From positions 14,198,001 to 14,262,000 of the forward strand of contig OX621237.1 of assembly GCA_951640165.1 (NCBI GenBank): a stretch of DNA of 64,000 nucleotides, read 5' to 3'. This document shows positions 44,349 to 56,130 of the stretch, piece by piece (the first letter of the stretch is position 1; every line of letters starts with the position of its first letter). The position numbers and the translations under genes are program-made. Under the pieces are notes generated by a model. It saw only the letters and a list, made by a program, of their open reading frames with translations. It had not been told where the DNA came from and did no database searches. This stretch comes from Pseudoips prasinana. Taxonomy: Eukaryota; Arthropoda; Insecta; Lepidoptera; Nolidae.

Positions 44349-45630
44349 GGTCTTTACCTATGAAATTGCCGTTTTGTATGAAAAAATTTAAACGAATTTT
44401 TTTCATGAATTTTTTTATTTGTATTAATCGAAGTAATCACCCGTGCAATCAATGCATCTTTGCCATCGCAGTGGCAGTTTATTGATGCCCTTCTTAAAGA
44501 AATCAGCTGGACGGGAGGCAACAAATTCTTCAAAGGCATTTTGTACTGCCTCTCGGGTATTGAATTTTTTTCCCGCCAAGAAGTTATCCAAATTCTGGAA
44601 AAAGTAGTAGTCTGTAGGCGCAAGGTCTGGTGAGTAGGGCGGATGACGGAGAGCTTCCAACCCCAGTTCTTGCAACTTGGAGACCGTCTGCTGTGCAGTA
44701 TGAGGTCGCGCGTTGTCGTGCAGGAGCAGCGGAGACGAGCGATTGACCAATGCTGGTTGGAGATGCGCCAGCTTCTCCATCATTGTGCTCAGTTCTTCAC
44801 AGTACACATCTGCAGTAATGCTCACCCCGTTTGGTAAGAAGCTGTGATGAATCACACCGGCGCTAGACCACCAAACAGTGACCATCACTTTTCTAGGGGT
44901 AAGTTTTCGTTTAGGGCATTGTTTAGGTGCTGAACCAGGATCCAACCAACTTGCTGAGCGCTTGCGGTTATCAAACAGAATCCATTTTTCATCGCAGGTA
45001 ACAATGCGGTTCAAAATTCCTTCATTTGTGTGTCTGTTGAGCAGTGCAAGGCACGTCTCGACGCGTACTTCGCGCTGGCGATCATTGAGTTCGTGGGGCA
45101 CCCATTTGTCAAGCTTTTTTACCTTGCCAATTTGACGCAAATGGACCAATATTGTTTTGACGCTAACGTCGAAAGCTGCTGCTAATTCAGCCGTAGATTG
45201 TGTATCATCAGCTTCCACAACCGCCTTTAATTCGTCATTGTCGACCAAAGTCTTCGGACGACCGCGAGGTTCATTTTTCAGGTCGAAATTTCCAGAACGG
45301 AAGCGAGCAAACCAATAACAGGTGGTGCGTTGGTTTGTAGTGTTAGCTCCGTAAACGTCGTTGATGTTGCGTGCCGCTTGTGCCGCGTTGCTGCCACGAC
45401 GGTACTCATATTCCATAATTACTCGAATTTTTAACGTATCCATGATGACGAAAAAGATTTAAATGCGATGAAAATGTAACACTAATCAATAAAGAAATGA
45501 CTACTTTTGGAAAAAAGAATCCATGTTTTTAAAATAAAATTAATTTGAAATTAGAATTCTTAGCCAAACAAAAATTATTTTGATTTGAAATGGCCAGTAC
45601 TGCAGAACGGCAATTTCATAGGTAAAGACC
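44349..45630 (-). mobile_element. complete mariner transposon, cecropia-type
   Basis: 1282 bp with terminal inverted repeats identical over 25 bp (GGTCTTTACCTATGAAATTG continuing CCGTT), at 44349-44373 and 45606-45630. Both ends are flanked by TA (44347-44348 and 45631-45632), the duplicated target of the Tc1/mariner superfamily. The element carries one uninterrupted transposase gene, so it has every part expected of an autonomous copy. Confidence 0.95.
44424..45443 (-). CDS. mariner transposase, intact
   Basis: 339 codons, close to the usual 340-350 for mariner. The N-terminal half holds the helix-turn-helix DNA-binding region (about 1-110). WVPHEL (114-119) is the conserved linker motif. 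The catalytic triad is Asp151 in TCDEKW, Asp243 in LLHDNARPH and Asp278 in YSPDLAPTDYYFF. The last two are separated by 34 residues, giving DD34D. The protein ends GDYFD, as in the cecropia subfamily that includes Hsmar1-like elements. It cuts and pastes the element at TA sites in the nucleus. The start is an ATG 187 bp inside the right inverted repeat end. No stop, frameshift or missing key residue is seen, so it could be active. Confidence 0.95.
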   Translation of the reverse strand: MDTLKIRVIMEYEYRRGSNAAQAARNINDVYGANTTNQRTTCYWFARFRSGNFDLKNEPRGRPKTLVDNDELKAVVEADDTQSTAELAAAFDVSVKTILVHLRQIGKVKKLDKWVPHELNDRQREVRVETCLALLNRHTNEGILNRIVTCDEKWILFDNRKRSASWLDPGSAPKQCPKRKLTPRKVMVTVWWSSAGVIHHSFLPNGVSITADVYCEELSTMMEKLAHLQPALVNRSSPLLLHDNARPHTAQQTVSKLQELGLEALRHPPYSPDLAPTDYYFFQNLDNFLAGKKFNTREAVQNAFEEFVASRPADFFKKGINKLPLRWQRCIDCTGDYFD

Positions 45631-45789
45631 TAATATGACGATTTCACAGAATTTAAATTAAATAGATCCGTTTTCTGTACACAAAAAGCAAAATAAACCT
45701 GTGATATTTTGAGTTGAAGTTAACAGGCACATCGTCACAATACCTTTTATTTCAGGCAATATAATTTTTAAACCATGACGTTTACGTTA

Positions 45790-46020
45790 AACTAAGAGGG
45801 TTCACTGCTTCACCGGGCAATACAGGTGAGCGTGGGCTAGTTAATAAAAGCTCTTTGGAGTTCGAACCTCGACCCTGGGCGGTTACTGACGTGGAGATGC
45901 ATAAGCAGGTCATGACTTTAAAGGACGTTTTGTGCAAACGTCACTCCCACTTTATATGAAGGCCTTTTAGCTGATTGAGGATCGGAGAGATTAGTTCATC
46001 GAAACGAATACAAAGGATCG
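45790..46020 (+). repeat. repeat H copy
   Basis: GGTTCACTGCTTCACCGGGC, GGTGAGCGTGGGCTAG, GAGTTCGAACCTCGAC and later GATTGAGGATCGGAGAG occur in the same order as in the copy at 58905. A B-box-like sequence on the minus strand (GAGGTTCGAACTC) hints at a tRNA-derived origin. Confidence 0.55.
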
Positions 46021-47024
46021 TTGAGGGCGCTGGTGGTCGCGGCAGCACGTTTGTGGTCGTTCTCTCAGCCGGCGAGTTCGATATGGTTTATGTGTAGTGT
46101 CACGAGAGTCTCTTATGGTCTTGACTTGATCTAGGTAAGTAGATATCTCGTCGTCCGGATTGTCCAAGATATACCTGGGTGACGGTGCTTATGTGTTATC
46201 TTTACGCAAAGTGAGAAACAGAGTAAAAAAATCGTATGGACGAATGCTTGCTTTCCTCTACCGTAGTTTTTGAACCAATTTTGATCATTATATTCGAGAG
46301 GAAATACTTTTGAGGTGGTCCTATATAAATTTTCTATAATCATTTGTAATAAACAAAGGTTTAGGTCGGTTATATATTTTTAAAACAGTTTTTATTGTGT
46401 AGTTTGTTACAAGTCTACTTGAGCGAAGTCACGGACAACCTTCTGTACTTGTATTACAATAATACGTTACGTTTTGTATGTCCGTAGTTTATTGTTTGTT
46501 AATATAACATCGGTACACTGCTGATAGGTGTCTTGTTGGATAGTTCATAGAAAAAACACAAAATGTTGCTACAATAACTCGGTTTAACGTCACTTGTCGG
46601 TTCCGCATAATTCTTCATTGAAGGCAACTGTCAGTCATCTGTCAAAATATAAGCATAGAATATGTTTGGCGGCAAATTTCCCATAACATCAGGAATTTCG
46701 TAGCGGTCACAAAACACGTGGCGGATGAATAGAGTACATTTGACAGGATAAACGCTTTTGTCAGACATTTGGTCTGTTTTCAATGCGCAATTCCGACGAT
46801 ATTGTCCGTTACGGTTTTATTAAGTAAAGTAATTCATGGTTTCCTCATTTTATAGACAACTTTTCTACTATAGTTTCAATACAAATTACACTGACTCCGT
46901 ATTGCTATTAAATCTCCAAAGAAGTCAATTATACCTATACTTATTTAGAGTAAATTATAGTGTACAAATATTGAAAAGCTACTGTCTAAATAAAGTAACA
47001 AAGAAATAGAAAACGGTTCATCTG
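46021..47024. other. unannotated stretch
   Basis: No repeat or coding signal recognised. Confidence 0.35.
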
Positions 47025-47170
47025 TTACGTTTTGGGTGTGCGGTGGTTCAGTAGGTACGTGCGCCGGACGCGCGGCATCCGACAAATTATAGACAAATCT
47101 CTGGGAGGTATTATTTTTTCAACGCGCCCGGGTGAGAAATGCGTGATTGAGGGCCGGCTCGAGATTACAG
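47025..47170 (+). repeat. possible tRNA-derived repeat
   Basis: GCGGTGGTTCAGTAGGTACG resembles a tRNA D-arm region and is followed by a possible anticodon stem (GTGCGCCGGACGCGCGGC). No B box is convincing, so this is a weak call. Confidence 0.25.
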
Positions 47171-50100
47171 GCTACGGTAGACACGCCACCGCCCGACGCT
47201 CTCACTCACTTATTATCATTATTTAGCCGTAATAAAGTGTTAGAATAAGTAATTACTACCACCCAAGAAACTATGGTTCCGAAATACGTAAGTCATAATC
47301 TGTGGTCACTGCTTCGTTACATTCTTCGTGGTAGCAATTCGAACAGAATGTTCCCATTGTGAGCGACACTTAGCAGACATTATAAAAGCTTACGTGCACG
47401 GCATTATAAAAAGCGATTCTAATACCGTTCACATTAACTTTTTTAGCTTCTGCTCAACCGAATGTTTAAGCCAAATTACCCACTCGAATCCAATTTAAGA
47501 CGATCTTGGCGATAATATAGTCCATAATAAAATTGGAATAGGTAGACGCCAATTTTGACACGTCGAATACTGCGTTAACTGTCATTAACAATTTTATGCA
47601 AATCCTAATTTGGATCACAGGTTTAAAATGGGAAAATTAGGGAGGAAATTATAGGGCTCGCGCGCCGATGGCACGTTTATGAAGCGTTGCCACGGGCCGC
47701 GCTGTCTGCTCGCAGACCGATGGACCGACACTACCACACGCTCTATCCGTGCGTAAAATTATGCTGAATACTTAAAATGTGGTCCGGACTGCATCATGCA
47801 GTTACAGATGTTCTCGACTTTTTACATTATGGTAATATAAAAAAGAAATTAAAAACAGGTAGAACTTAAATTAACCTAATATTAGTCAAAATAGTATACA
47901 CAGTATTTTAAGTCTACTCTAACTGTTATTTGTCTTGTTTTTAGTTCTACGGGATAACCCTAAGGATGGCAAGAAAAAACGTTTTACTAAGTCTACTAGT
48001 GAAACGTTTTACTAGTTTTTATGACAATCCAGTGTATGTTAATTGCCGCTAATAAATGCACAAATTCAAAGAACATGGTAACTATCAAAAACGAGCGGTA
48101 GAACCCCGTCAGGAATTAAGTTTACGTACGAAATCTTGTCAAAATTGAAGTAATAAGACTATGTTACTCACGTATAAGCAATAAAAAAAGTTTTAAATCT
48201 AAAACAATAGCAAATAACAAATAAGTTACACGGAAACTAGGTATCGTACTCACCCAACGACCGAGAGTAGGTACGGCCGCTAACGCGTCGCCACCACCAG
48301 CATCCATCATGACACTTAATTTTTCATGCATATCATTGAAATACCCTCTCCGTTCTCGAATCGGTCATGGGTCAGCCATGTCGCGTTTTAATGTAGAGCA
48401 ACAGTTGCATAAACGTCCCAACAACTGAACCTCATATGCACGGCAGTAACCGCACAGTCTCTTTCAAATCCCAAATCCCCTTCCGTTGCGTGTACTTAGC
48501 TTGTAGTTTATATTGCTAGATAGCTCGAGCTAACGTTGGCCTCTAATGTCCAGTGAAGCAGTGAAAGCAGAGAAACTCTAATCGTCTTATAAAAAAATAT
48601 AAATATCCCCGTATATATATATGTTCCTCTTTCGAAAAAGACAAATGGAGAAAGTAGCATGGAGGATGCATAACCCTTTTTCCTTACATGAAAATTTCCA
48701 CCAAACAACTCCCACCGCCAGCCATGTTCAGGAACTTAGTTCCAAAACATCAATAAGCTAATCTCAAAGGAAACTAGTTATTTCGATGACCTGGATTTAA
48801 TAGTTAAAATATATATTATGAGTATGAGTCATATTGGATTAATTAAAATTAACTAAACGTCTTCAATAGTCTCTCATGTGAACTTAAATGAAATTATATT
48901 CCAGATTAAAAAAAAGACAAGCAAAATGAAATATAAAGTTAACATAAAATTGTACTGAGCCAAAGATTACATTTTTAAATTTTCCCGACTTTAACCTTTT
49001 TTTTAATAATAGTCATCTAATAGCACATACTTAATCAACAAATAACTAAGGAAAAATACCCAAATAAGTTCTAATAGATTACGATGATTATCAAGTGACT
49101 TTGAGTTAATTATACTAGATAGGTAAGTATATAAAAAAATGGCCTATGTATTTTTGGTAACCTAATACTATTGAAAACTGTCGTTGAGAGTAGTCTTAGT
49201 TTTATAGTTATAATATAATCTGTATGGATTTTAAAATATAATCGGTTGCACTGAAGTTAAATATAATAGCAATCTAAAACGTGTGTATTTTCGATGACAA
49301 AATTAGCTTGTGATTATATCTAAAGTACTATTTATCTCCATATTAATACCTTTTTTAATTGCTTTATTTTGTTTTATTTACACATTCAGTTGTTTTGTAA
49401 TCACACGTTAGGATTATTTTTGAGTGTTAATTTAAATATAGGTAATGCATGCAATCCTTACAAGAAGCATGAAACATATATAACATTTTGTAAAAAAATT
49501 ATGTCATTTAGCCAATACACTGTGGCTGATTTTTTATCAGTAAGAAGAAAAGGCAGTAGCAGCGAAATATTAATTATTATTACCTACATTTACATGCATA
49601 CATAAAATCATAAAACTCCTTTCAATGTTCGAATATAAAATACAAAGCTGTTTTTAAATTTATACTGTGTCCCATCGCACTTATTTCATGGAAATTAAAT
49701 TAATTTTATAAAAATTGTATAAAATCAAAAAGTAAAACGGTGTGTCACTTCTCAGCAATTTAAAGCGCAGTGCAAGAAATCGCTAACAAATTAATGATAG
49801 GTATGTGTTTCGAGAGTTGTTGGCGCTCAGCGGCCGGCCGGCTCTGATTACAAGGCAGCCAGTAATAGGCCCGTAGCGTCCCAACCTATACTCAACTTAA
49901 TGCTCTCGCAATTTCACTCAAAATAATGAACTCAGTAAAAAATAAGTTTTGGGCAGATCCTTAAATGAGAGCTGGCGACGTGAGCCGCAAATCCTCGGTG
50001 CCTCTTATATTGATCTCTGGAGTTCATGTTTTGATCTGATGAAATTGTTCTACGAACTTCCAAATTACTTTTTGCGTTATTTAATGGAGTACAGAATCAG

Positions 50101-50423
50101 GTAGGCTGATCGTTTGAAGGGAGTAATAATTATGTATGCATATGGCTACACGAATAAATATTCGATGAAACAATGAAGTTATACCTTTTATCTTAGGTAC
50201 TGAGTTTTACGTTTCCTTTTAGTGTGGGTGTTTCGAAAGGATCTGCACCAAACTTAGGAACCTTAGGAATCACTCACTCAGTTCATCTATGCATCTGTCA
50301 CAGTGGCAGTGTCACAACAATAGTAGCAATTTAAAGTTTCGAATAGTTTTAAATATTGCTTATAACCTTATCATAATAGACTCATGCCTGTTTCCCAGAA
50401 CAGTAGGTAGAGTCACTAGATTT
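47171..50423. other. long unannotated stretch with GC-richer islands
   Basis: GC-elevated blocks at 47640-47760, 48250-48490 and 49790-50030 lie in AT-rich DNA. No known repeat or coding exon is seen. The blocks, with CGCGCCGATGGCACGTTTAT and similar runs, look unique and could be regulatory. Confidence 0.3.
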
Positions 50424-50700
50424 TCATTTATCACGATCCTTGCACACCTCTTTTGCCTCGGTTACTCTCGTTATATTCTTCATACATGTCCGGTTTTGGG
50501 TACTTCTGACCTGGCCTTTCTTGAGAACATCTGTGACTTGGTCAGAGAATGTTCTACGAAGTCTTCCCCTTCCGGTTTTACCGGTAACCCAAGCCAGGTA
50601 TAGTTCTTTTGATAATCTTCTTTTATTCATCCTTTCTAACTGCTCAAATTATCTTGTCATACCTTCTTCAAACTTTATGATTATATCCTTCTACTTCTAC
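50424..50700 (-). pseudogene. retroelement C-terminal fragment, RTE-like
   Basis: On the minus strand: LSKELYLAWVTGKTGRGRLR, RTFSDQVTDVLKKGQVRST and EAKEVCKDRDK then a TGA where the family usually has Trp. The GRGR and EVCKDR blocks are typical of lepidopteran endonuclease-reverse transcriptase ends. An in-frame TAA also lies upstream. It is a dead fragment. Confidence 0.55.
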
Positions 50701-50864
50701 TATTTGGTATTCTATGTCTCAAAGTCACACCACACATACTTCATATTTCCTAAAAGATGTAATGGGAACATATCAGAGACATTTATCCAGCGATATCTGG
50801 CCCAGAAAACAAACTGGATCACCTCATACCATCACATCGGTATAGTCAAGGGTATTAAACAGGT

Positions 50865-50975
50865 AGACGGGTAGCAGCGCCACCTATGTACTAGCGACCA
50901 CCTACGACATCTCCATCGAAATGGCAAAATAGTAAAAATAATTGGGGGAAGCCTCAACACAGGTTGATGATAATA
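50865..50975 (+). repeat. short repeat with CAGCGCCACCT start
   Basis: It shares GTAGCAGCGCCACCTATGTA with 24250 and ends TTGGGGGAAGCCTCAACACA, recalling the RTE 3' end. It is degenerate. Confidence 0.3.
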
Positions 50976-51059
50976 AATATCAGGGTATGTATAGAAACCG
51001 CAAGCGAAGTAAAACTCTCCGTCACACAAATTAGGTAAAATAATACAGTTCACTGATAT

Positions 51060-51345
51060 TAATAAAAACAATATCCTGGAACATTATTCACACACGGCCA
51101 TCTGATCCTAAACTAAATTGAGTTTGTAATATGTAAACCAGCTAACTGGTAGGTATACTACATTATACTAATTTTTTGGTAAACACATACTTATGTAGAT
51201 AATTACACCCAGTCTAAGAAAAACACACAGGTTCATGCACACAAATATGTGTCCTAGGTGGGGATCGAACCCACGACCTGCGGCGTGAAAGGCAAACATT
51301 TACCGACCACGCCAGCTTGCCCGTTAAATTAAAAGTACGATATAC
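51060..51345 (-). repeat. SINE family S5, full copy
   Basis: On the minus strand: head GCGTGGTCGGTAAATGTTTG, B box GGGTTCGATCCCC, then AGACTGGGTGTAATTATCT and a diverged tail ending GATGGCCGTGTGTGAATAAT. It is collinear with the copy at 35840. Confidence 0.75.
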
Positions 51346-52404
51346 TACATACATAGCATTCAAGCTACCTAACAAACGTACTTGATACATCAAATCACAA
51401 AACAACCTTGCCAAAAAGTTACAACAAAATAGCTTCCAGCAAACATTAGGTACTTAGAGTTTAAAAATATAAACATGTCTAGTTGCAGAGCTGTTACGTC
51501 CGGGTTAGGCGGAGAGATAGCAGTCCCCGGGGAGCCGATCAGATAGCGGTGGAATATGACGACAGTTCGCGAGCTCCCAGTCTGAACCACCTAAATGATA
51601 AAGATAAACACACGGGTGGTACTGCGGTGTTACTAAGTTTTTAGGACTTTGTGCCTTATCTTTACTGCCGCTAAACATATTCCTTTTCGTGAATTGTTTT
51701 GATATGTTGTGTTGTTGGGAACTGTTAGCATATTAGCGTTGTGACTAATATTAGGTAGTATGTGTAGGTATTATGTATATACCTTTTCTGATATTACTCA
51801 ACTTAAAATAAAGCATAAACAGATGGCTTTGTTTAAGCAGATTGAAGGTAGAAAGCAGTTCACGATAGCGATTGAGCCCTGTACCTGATTCAAAAACTAG
51901 CTCGCGAAAACATTTACGTAAAGTGTTTAACCAATTGTTTACTTCTAAACCCACCAATCCTGAAATACTATTTAGCATTAATCTAGATATTGGAAAACCG
52001 TATATGTATTATAAATACTTATTTGAAATTCTTACCATCGACACGATAAGAAGATTTGAATCTCATCGTTTATTTATTTGATTTAGCAATTAAAACATTA
52101 ACATTTATCTTTAAAAAAATAAAGCAGCCTCAACACATTCGCATCTACATGCCTAGTTACTTATAGGTAAATTTTAATGAGCAATTTTTTTCATATGTGT
52201 AAAAGTACAGCTGATTAAAATTTTAAATTTATTATTACACATTAAAAATTTAATAAATATATAATTAAATATATAAAAGTAAATAAATATATAATGAATA
52301 TTATATGTTCATTTATTGTTTTAACATCTTAATATTGATAATATTTTCTATTTTCGAAACAGTCCTAATGTATCGTGGTGGATATCAGCCTTGTCAGTGC
52401 ATTC
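51346..52404. other. unannotated stretch
   Basis: A GC-richer part at 51480-51590, then AT-rich DNA. Nothing recognised. Confidence 0.35.
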
Positions 52405-52500
52405 ATTATATAATTCATCATACCAGCCGAAAGATTACCACTACTGAACATTGGCCTCCCCAAAAATTATCTGTCATGTAAAACCCGCATCCCCAGCCTT
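52405..52500 (-). mobile_element. RTE-type LINE 3' end, degenerate
   Basis: TTCATCATACCAGCCGAAAG then CACTACTGAACATTGGCCTC follows the same 3'-terminal plan as 16040 but is heavily mutated. Confidence 0.5.
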
Positions 52501-52689
52501 CAGGTATTTGAGTTTAATATCTTCTCAATGTTAATTTGCCAATTTCTGGTATAATCTCTATGTTAGTTACTGAGAAACTCTGCTTAAAAAAACTTCATAG
52601 GAAAAAATGTTCAAAATTGTTGTATAAAATGAATTTTTCCAAAGATTAATTGTTTTTTTTTTTATTCTGTTGACTTAATACCAAGAAGC
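52501..52689. other. AT-rich stretch, nothing recognised
   Basis: No repeat or coding signal recognised. Confidence 0.35.
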
Positions 52690-52885
52690 ATTGTCACTCA
52701 AATAATCAGAAAAGTTATAATAAGCCCTGCTACGCCGAAAACCAGATAGCTGATAAACTTACATATATAATTCTAAATACATACATACATATACACAAAG
52801 ATTTTCCTGGGTAGGAATTGAACCTATGCCCCTGGCTTAGCAGTCAGGGTCATTGAGCACTAAACCAACAGGCCAATAAAGATAA
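52690..52885 (-). repeat. tRNA-derived SINE, family S6
   Basis: On the minus strand: A box TGGTTTAGTGCTC, B box AGGTTCAATTCCT, then a body with TATCAGCTATCTGGTTTTCG. The head is distinct from S1 and S5, but the CAGCTATCTGGTTT part resembles the S5 body. Confidence 0.6.
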
Positions 52886-53479
52886 AATAACCCTTGCTAA
52901 ACCAATTACTTTTTATTTAACAAGACTTAGTTTATGTTCATTCAGCACACACAGCAATATAATATATAAAGTAATATAAGGAAGGTTATTTATCCATCGA
53001 AGTACTCCATATTTATCGTTTCTGCAGAGTAGAGCCCCGATTGTCCAGTCTCGTCTGCATGCTCAATATAATATGACTACAATTCACAAACTTCCGAAGC
53101 AAACCTCTAGTATTCCTCTTTGTATTGTATTTAAACATTTTGTATTTGTGTGTTTCAAAATGAATGAAGACAAAGGCTGATGTTTACATACTGATCAACA
53201 TTTTCAGCACTTTTGAACTATGACTTACCGTGAAGTTATTTATAGTTTTCTGTGAAGGGAGGAAAACAAGAAAAGAAGTGGGCAATCCTCTTGACCTCGA
53301 AATGTCTTGACAAAATCTAACATTTTATGGTAGACAAAACATAATTAAAAACTTTAAAACTGAACCGTATTAACGCAACATTTTTTTTTAAAGACAACGT
53401 TCGCATTACTAATTACATACTTGATTTGCAGGGATTTTACAAACATTCAATTAAAGGACTCTATGCATTTTTTAAGGGC
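52886..53479. other. unannotated stretch
   Basis: No repeat or coding signal recognised. Confidence 0.35.
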
Positions 53480-53570
53480 CACATAAAAAAATGTCCGTGC
53501 GAGGTTTGAACCCAAAATCGAGAGCGTCGCGCGCCGTACCAGTAACGGAGAGGCAGCTACTGGTAAAGGT
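53480..53570 (-). repeat. tRNA-like SINE head
   Basis: A B box GGGTTCAAACCTC on the minus strand near 53500, with an A-box-like CTCTCCGTTACTGGTACGG upstream. It is isolated, with no acceptor stem. Confidence 0.4.
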
Positions 53571-54239
53571 AAACCAGTGGGCCTATAAGTGTTTTGTATG
53601 TATTGTCTAAATCAAATCTGTATAACTTTTGGGATTTTCATTACTTTGTTCTCTAACATAGTTTTCTTTAGTTTTATTAATTTTAAGTATATAATTAATA
53701 TAACAATTGGTAGGCACTCAAATTTTACATTTATATCTATTGTAATTAAATTATATTTGAAGAATGTTCAATGATACGGTTTTCCATTGTATTACCGGTG
53801 TTTAATGGGTAGCAACTAGATATTATTTATTTTTCAAAATGTAAAGGATTCCGAAATCTTACAACAAAATAAAGGAAAGTTTACAGCATCGGTTATCAAT
53901 AATTGATGTGTTAATCAGTAATCGAATGCCTAGTAAATAGTTACTAGAAATCATTGCATTATTTTTACAACATCTAGTAATTCCATACTTTAGATAGGTT
54001 GTGTTTCATTCAAACCAGATTCAAACAATTTATTTCGGTTTTGAAATTAAGTATCAAAACTGAAATAGACGACATACTCTTGTTTAAATACAATATTGAT
54101 TATTACCTACGTGCCGCAATCGATTAAGTGCGTATCTACAACATAATATTTTAAACAAATTACCTGTTAACGTCAAAAACTCAAAATTTAATTTGGAAAT
54201 ACTTTTAGATATTACATCGAGCGACAACATCAAACAATA
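53571..54239. other. AT-rich stretch, nothing recognised
   Basis: Short ORF at 53589 is unremarkable. Confidence 0.35.
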
Positions 54240-54660
54240 ATTTCGGAAAAAGCAATTATCATTATCCAGATAGGAGGGTCGGAGGCGATCGCATTAACAT
54301 CATAAAAGGGGCGAAGTTTGTATACGCGCCCCCGGGACACCCGTCGGCGACGAGACAGTTACATATTACGCAATAAAGAGCTGTTCTCGCGAAAGGAAGT
54401 GTGAAAATGAACAACATCAAGGGGTTATCTTGAATTACTCACTAAAAACTTATTGTAGGGGCAAGGCGGGTGTGAGCTGAGGGAGTGAAGGGGGGGATTT
54501 GCCGCGAACAGATAAGGGCGCGCTATTGGGATCGCGCCGTTCTCATCCAATTACACGGTCGAGCGAGCGCGCCGAGCGGCGAGAACCGGCGAGATAAAAA
54601 CGCGAAGGCTGCCGCGCGCTGACTCCGCGGGGATTGTCGCGCGCCTAATGTTTTCACCTA
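54240..54660. other. GC-rich low-repeat tract, candidate regulatory DNA
   Basis: Blocks such as AAAGCAATTATCATTATCC, GGTCGGAGGCGATCGCATTA and GGGCGCGCTATTGGGATCGC are clustered. Known repeats are absent and CG is frequent. Confidence 0.35.
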
Positions 54661-54729
54661 CGACTGTCCTCTCTAGCTATTCCCAGTACCCAGTCAATTT
54701 GTGTCGCGCACGGTGACAGCTCCCCTGCG

Positions 54730-54775
54730 ACCCCAACCACCACGATATACAAGTAGGTATCGCGGTGGTTGGGGT
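54730..54775. other. hairpin, 20-21 nt arms
   Basis: ACCCCAACCACCACGATATA pairs with GGTATCGCGGTGGTTGGGGT with one or two mismatches across a loop of about 5 nt. Confidence 0.4.
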
Positions 54776-55259
54776 ATAGATAGATATTACTAAATGCATT
54801 GTTCCTTGGAGGATTTTCAATTTCAGATGAATTTTTCCACTTAACTGAACCAAAACAATATATGAATTGCATTGTTATCGCCAGTTTTATCCACAGTAGC
54901 CTTCTCATTTTACGAGTCTCGATCGATGACAACCATTTTCGTAACCGAACCCATTTGAGGTACCTTCGAAACTAATGTTTTTCAACCAGCTGATTGGGAT
55001 ACAAGTTTAATACATTAGTTCCAGTTCTATGGAAATTAGAATAAACAAGAGTTAATATTAAACACAGTTGTTAATAAATAAATATATATCAGAAACTGAA
55101 GCATAAGGTCACATAAAAATCTCATGCACATGAGTAAAATTGTAAAGTCAGGTTCATACTTTAACACATACTACAGAAGGTAATAGTCTCAGCTATTTGC
55201 ATAATGTAATCACATTATCATGCTATGTATGCAGCTATGTAGTAAAGCTTAGAGGGAAG
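54776..55259. other. unannotated stretch
   Basis: AT-rich. Nothing recognised. Confidence 0.35.
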
Positions 55260-56130
55260 TAATCTAAGTTGACATGGTAAGGGAATTGCTGGAGACCGCG
55301 AGCTTTTGATTCAATTAGGCGATCGCCGCGGGACCACACCGCCGCGCCGCTGCGAAGACGCTACCACGTTTCACACTGTCTCTGAATCAAAGACATACTG
55401 AAGCTGAATGTGACTTGCTTTTAAGGAAAATATGTTTTTAACTATTTAAGTAAAGAACGATATAATGCGCTTGAGATTATCACCAAAAACATAATGTATT
55501 CTGCTGGGATTTTTCACATACCCAGCGAACCATTTCACGGCTATCCCTAAACCATAATTCCCGTCTTAGGCCTAATAGTACCGTAACCTAATAAATAACA
55601 GTGTCATTTGTTTTCGGTACTAAGCCCCACCCTCCGTCACAAGTAGAACCCAATCCGACAGCGCGGCCGCCGCCGCCGTATGTAAATAGTTTACCGAAAG
55701 TCGCCGCTCGTCCATCACGCGTTGTCACATAAATTATGCCGCGGCGAATCCGCGGTCGAATCATTGTTTGACTTTTATCTTATTACGTACATCTCCCGAT
55801 TTTGTTCGCGTCATATTTCTTCTGACTTATCAGCTTTTATCTATCGTTTTGTGGCGAGTCTCGCTATCGATCACCCGATCCCTGCCGCGAGCCGACAAAT
55901 GTCTCCGAATGTTTTGAGTGGATTAGGCAAACCGTCGGTGTCGGCCACCGTGGTGACTAATGCGCCCCCGAGCTTATTTGGAACGCGTATCGAGTTATTG
56001 TCGCTTATCTGATGATGAGGCTGCGCGTCGCGTCACCTTCCCTCTGGCCAACGGTCAGTCAGTGGCGCTTTGCAACGACTTCAGTATATCATCCACTGCT
56101 CGCTCAGTAGTGACTAATGACTGATGTGAC
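55260..56130. other. GC-elevated low-repeat tract, candidate regulatory DNA
   Basis: It includes GGCGATCGCCGCGGGACCAC, CACATAAATTATGCCGCGG, and a long mixed stretch to 56030 with GATA-like (CTTATC) and TAAT-core motifs. A 96-codon ORF at 55722-56012 has no domain signal and is probably chance. Confidence 0.35.

Noticed and set aside
44643..45135. Plus-strand ORFs within the mariner
   Set aside because: Shadows of the minus-strand transposase gene.
55722..56012. 96-codon ORF
   Set aside because: Same reasoning: GC-rich tract and no domain. Treated as candidate regulatory DNA.
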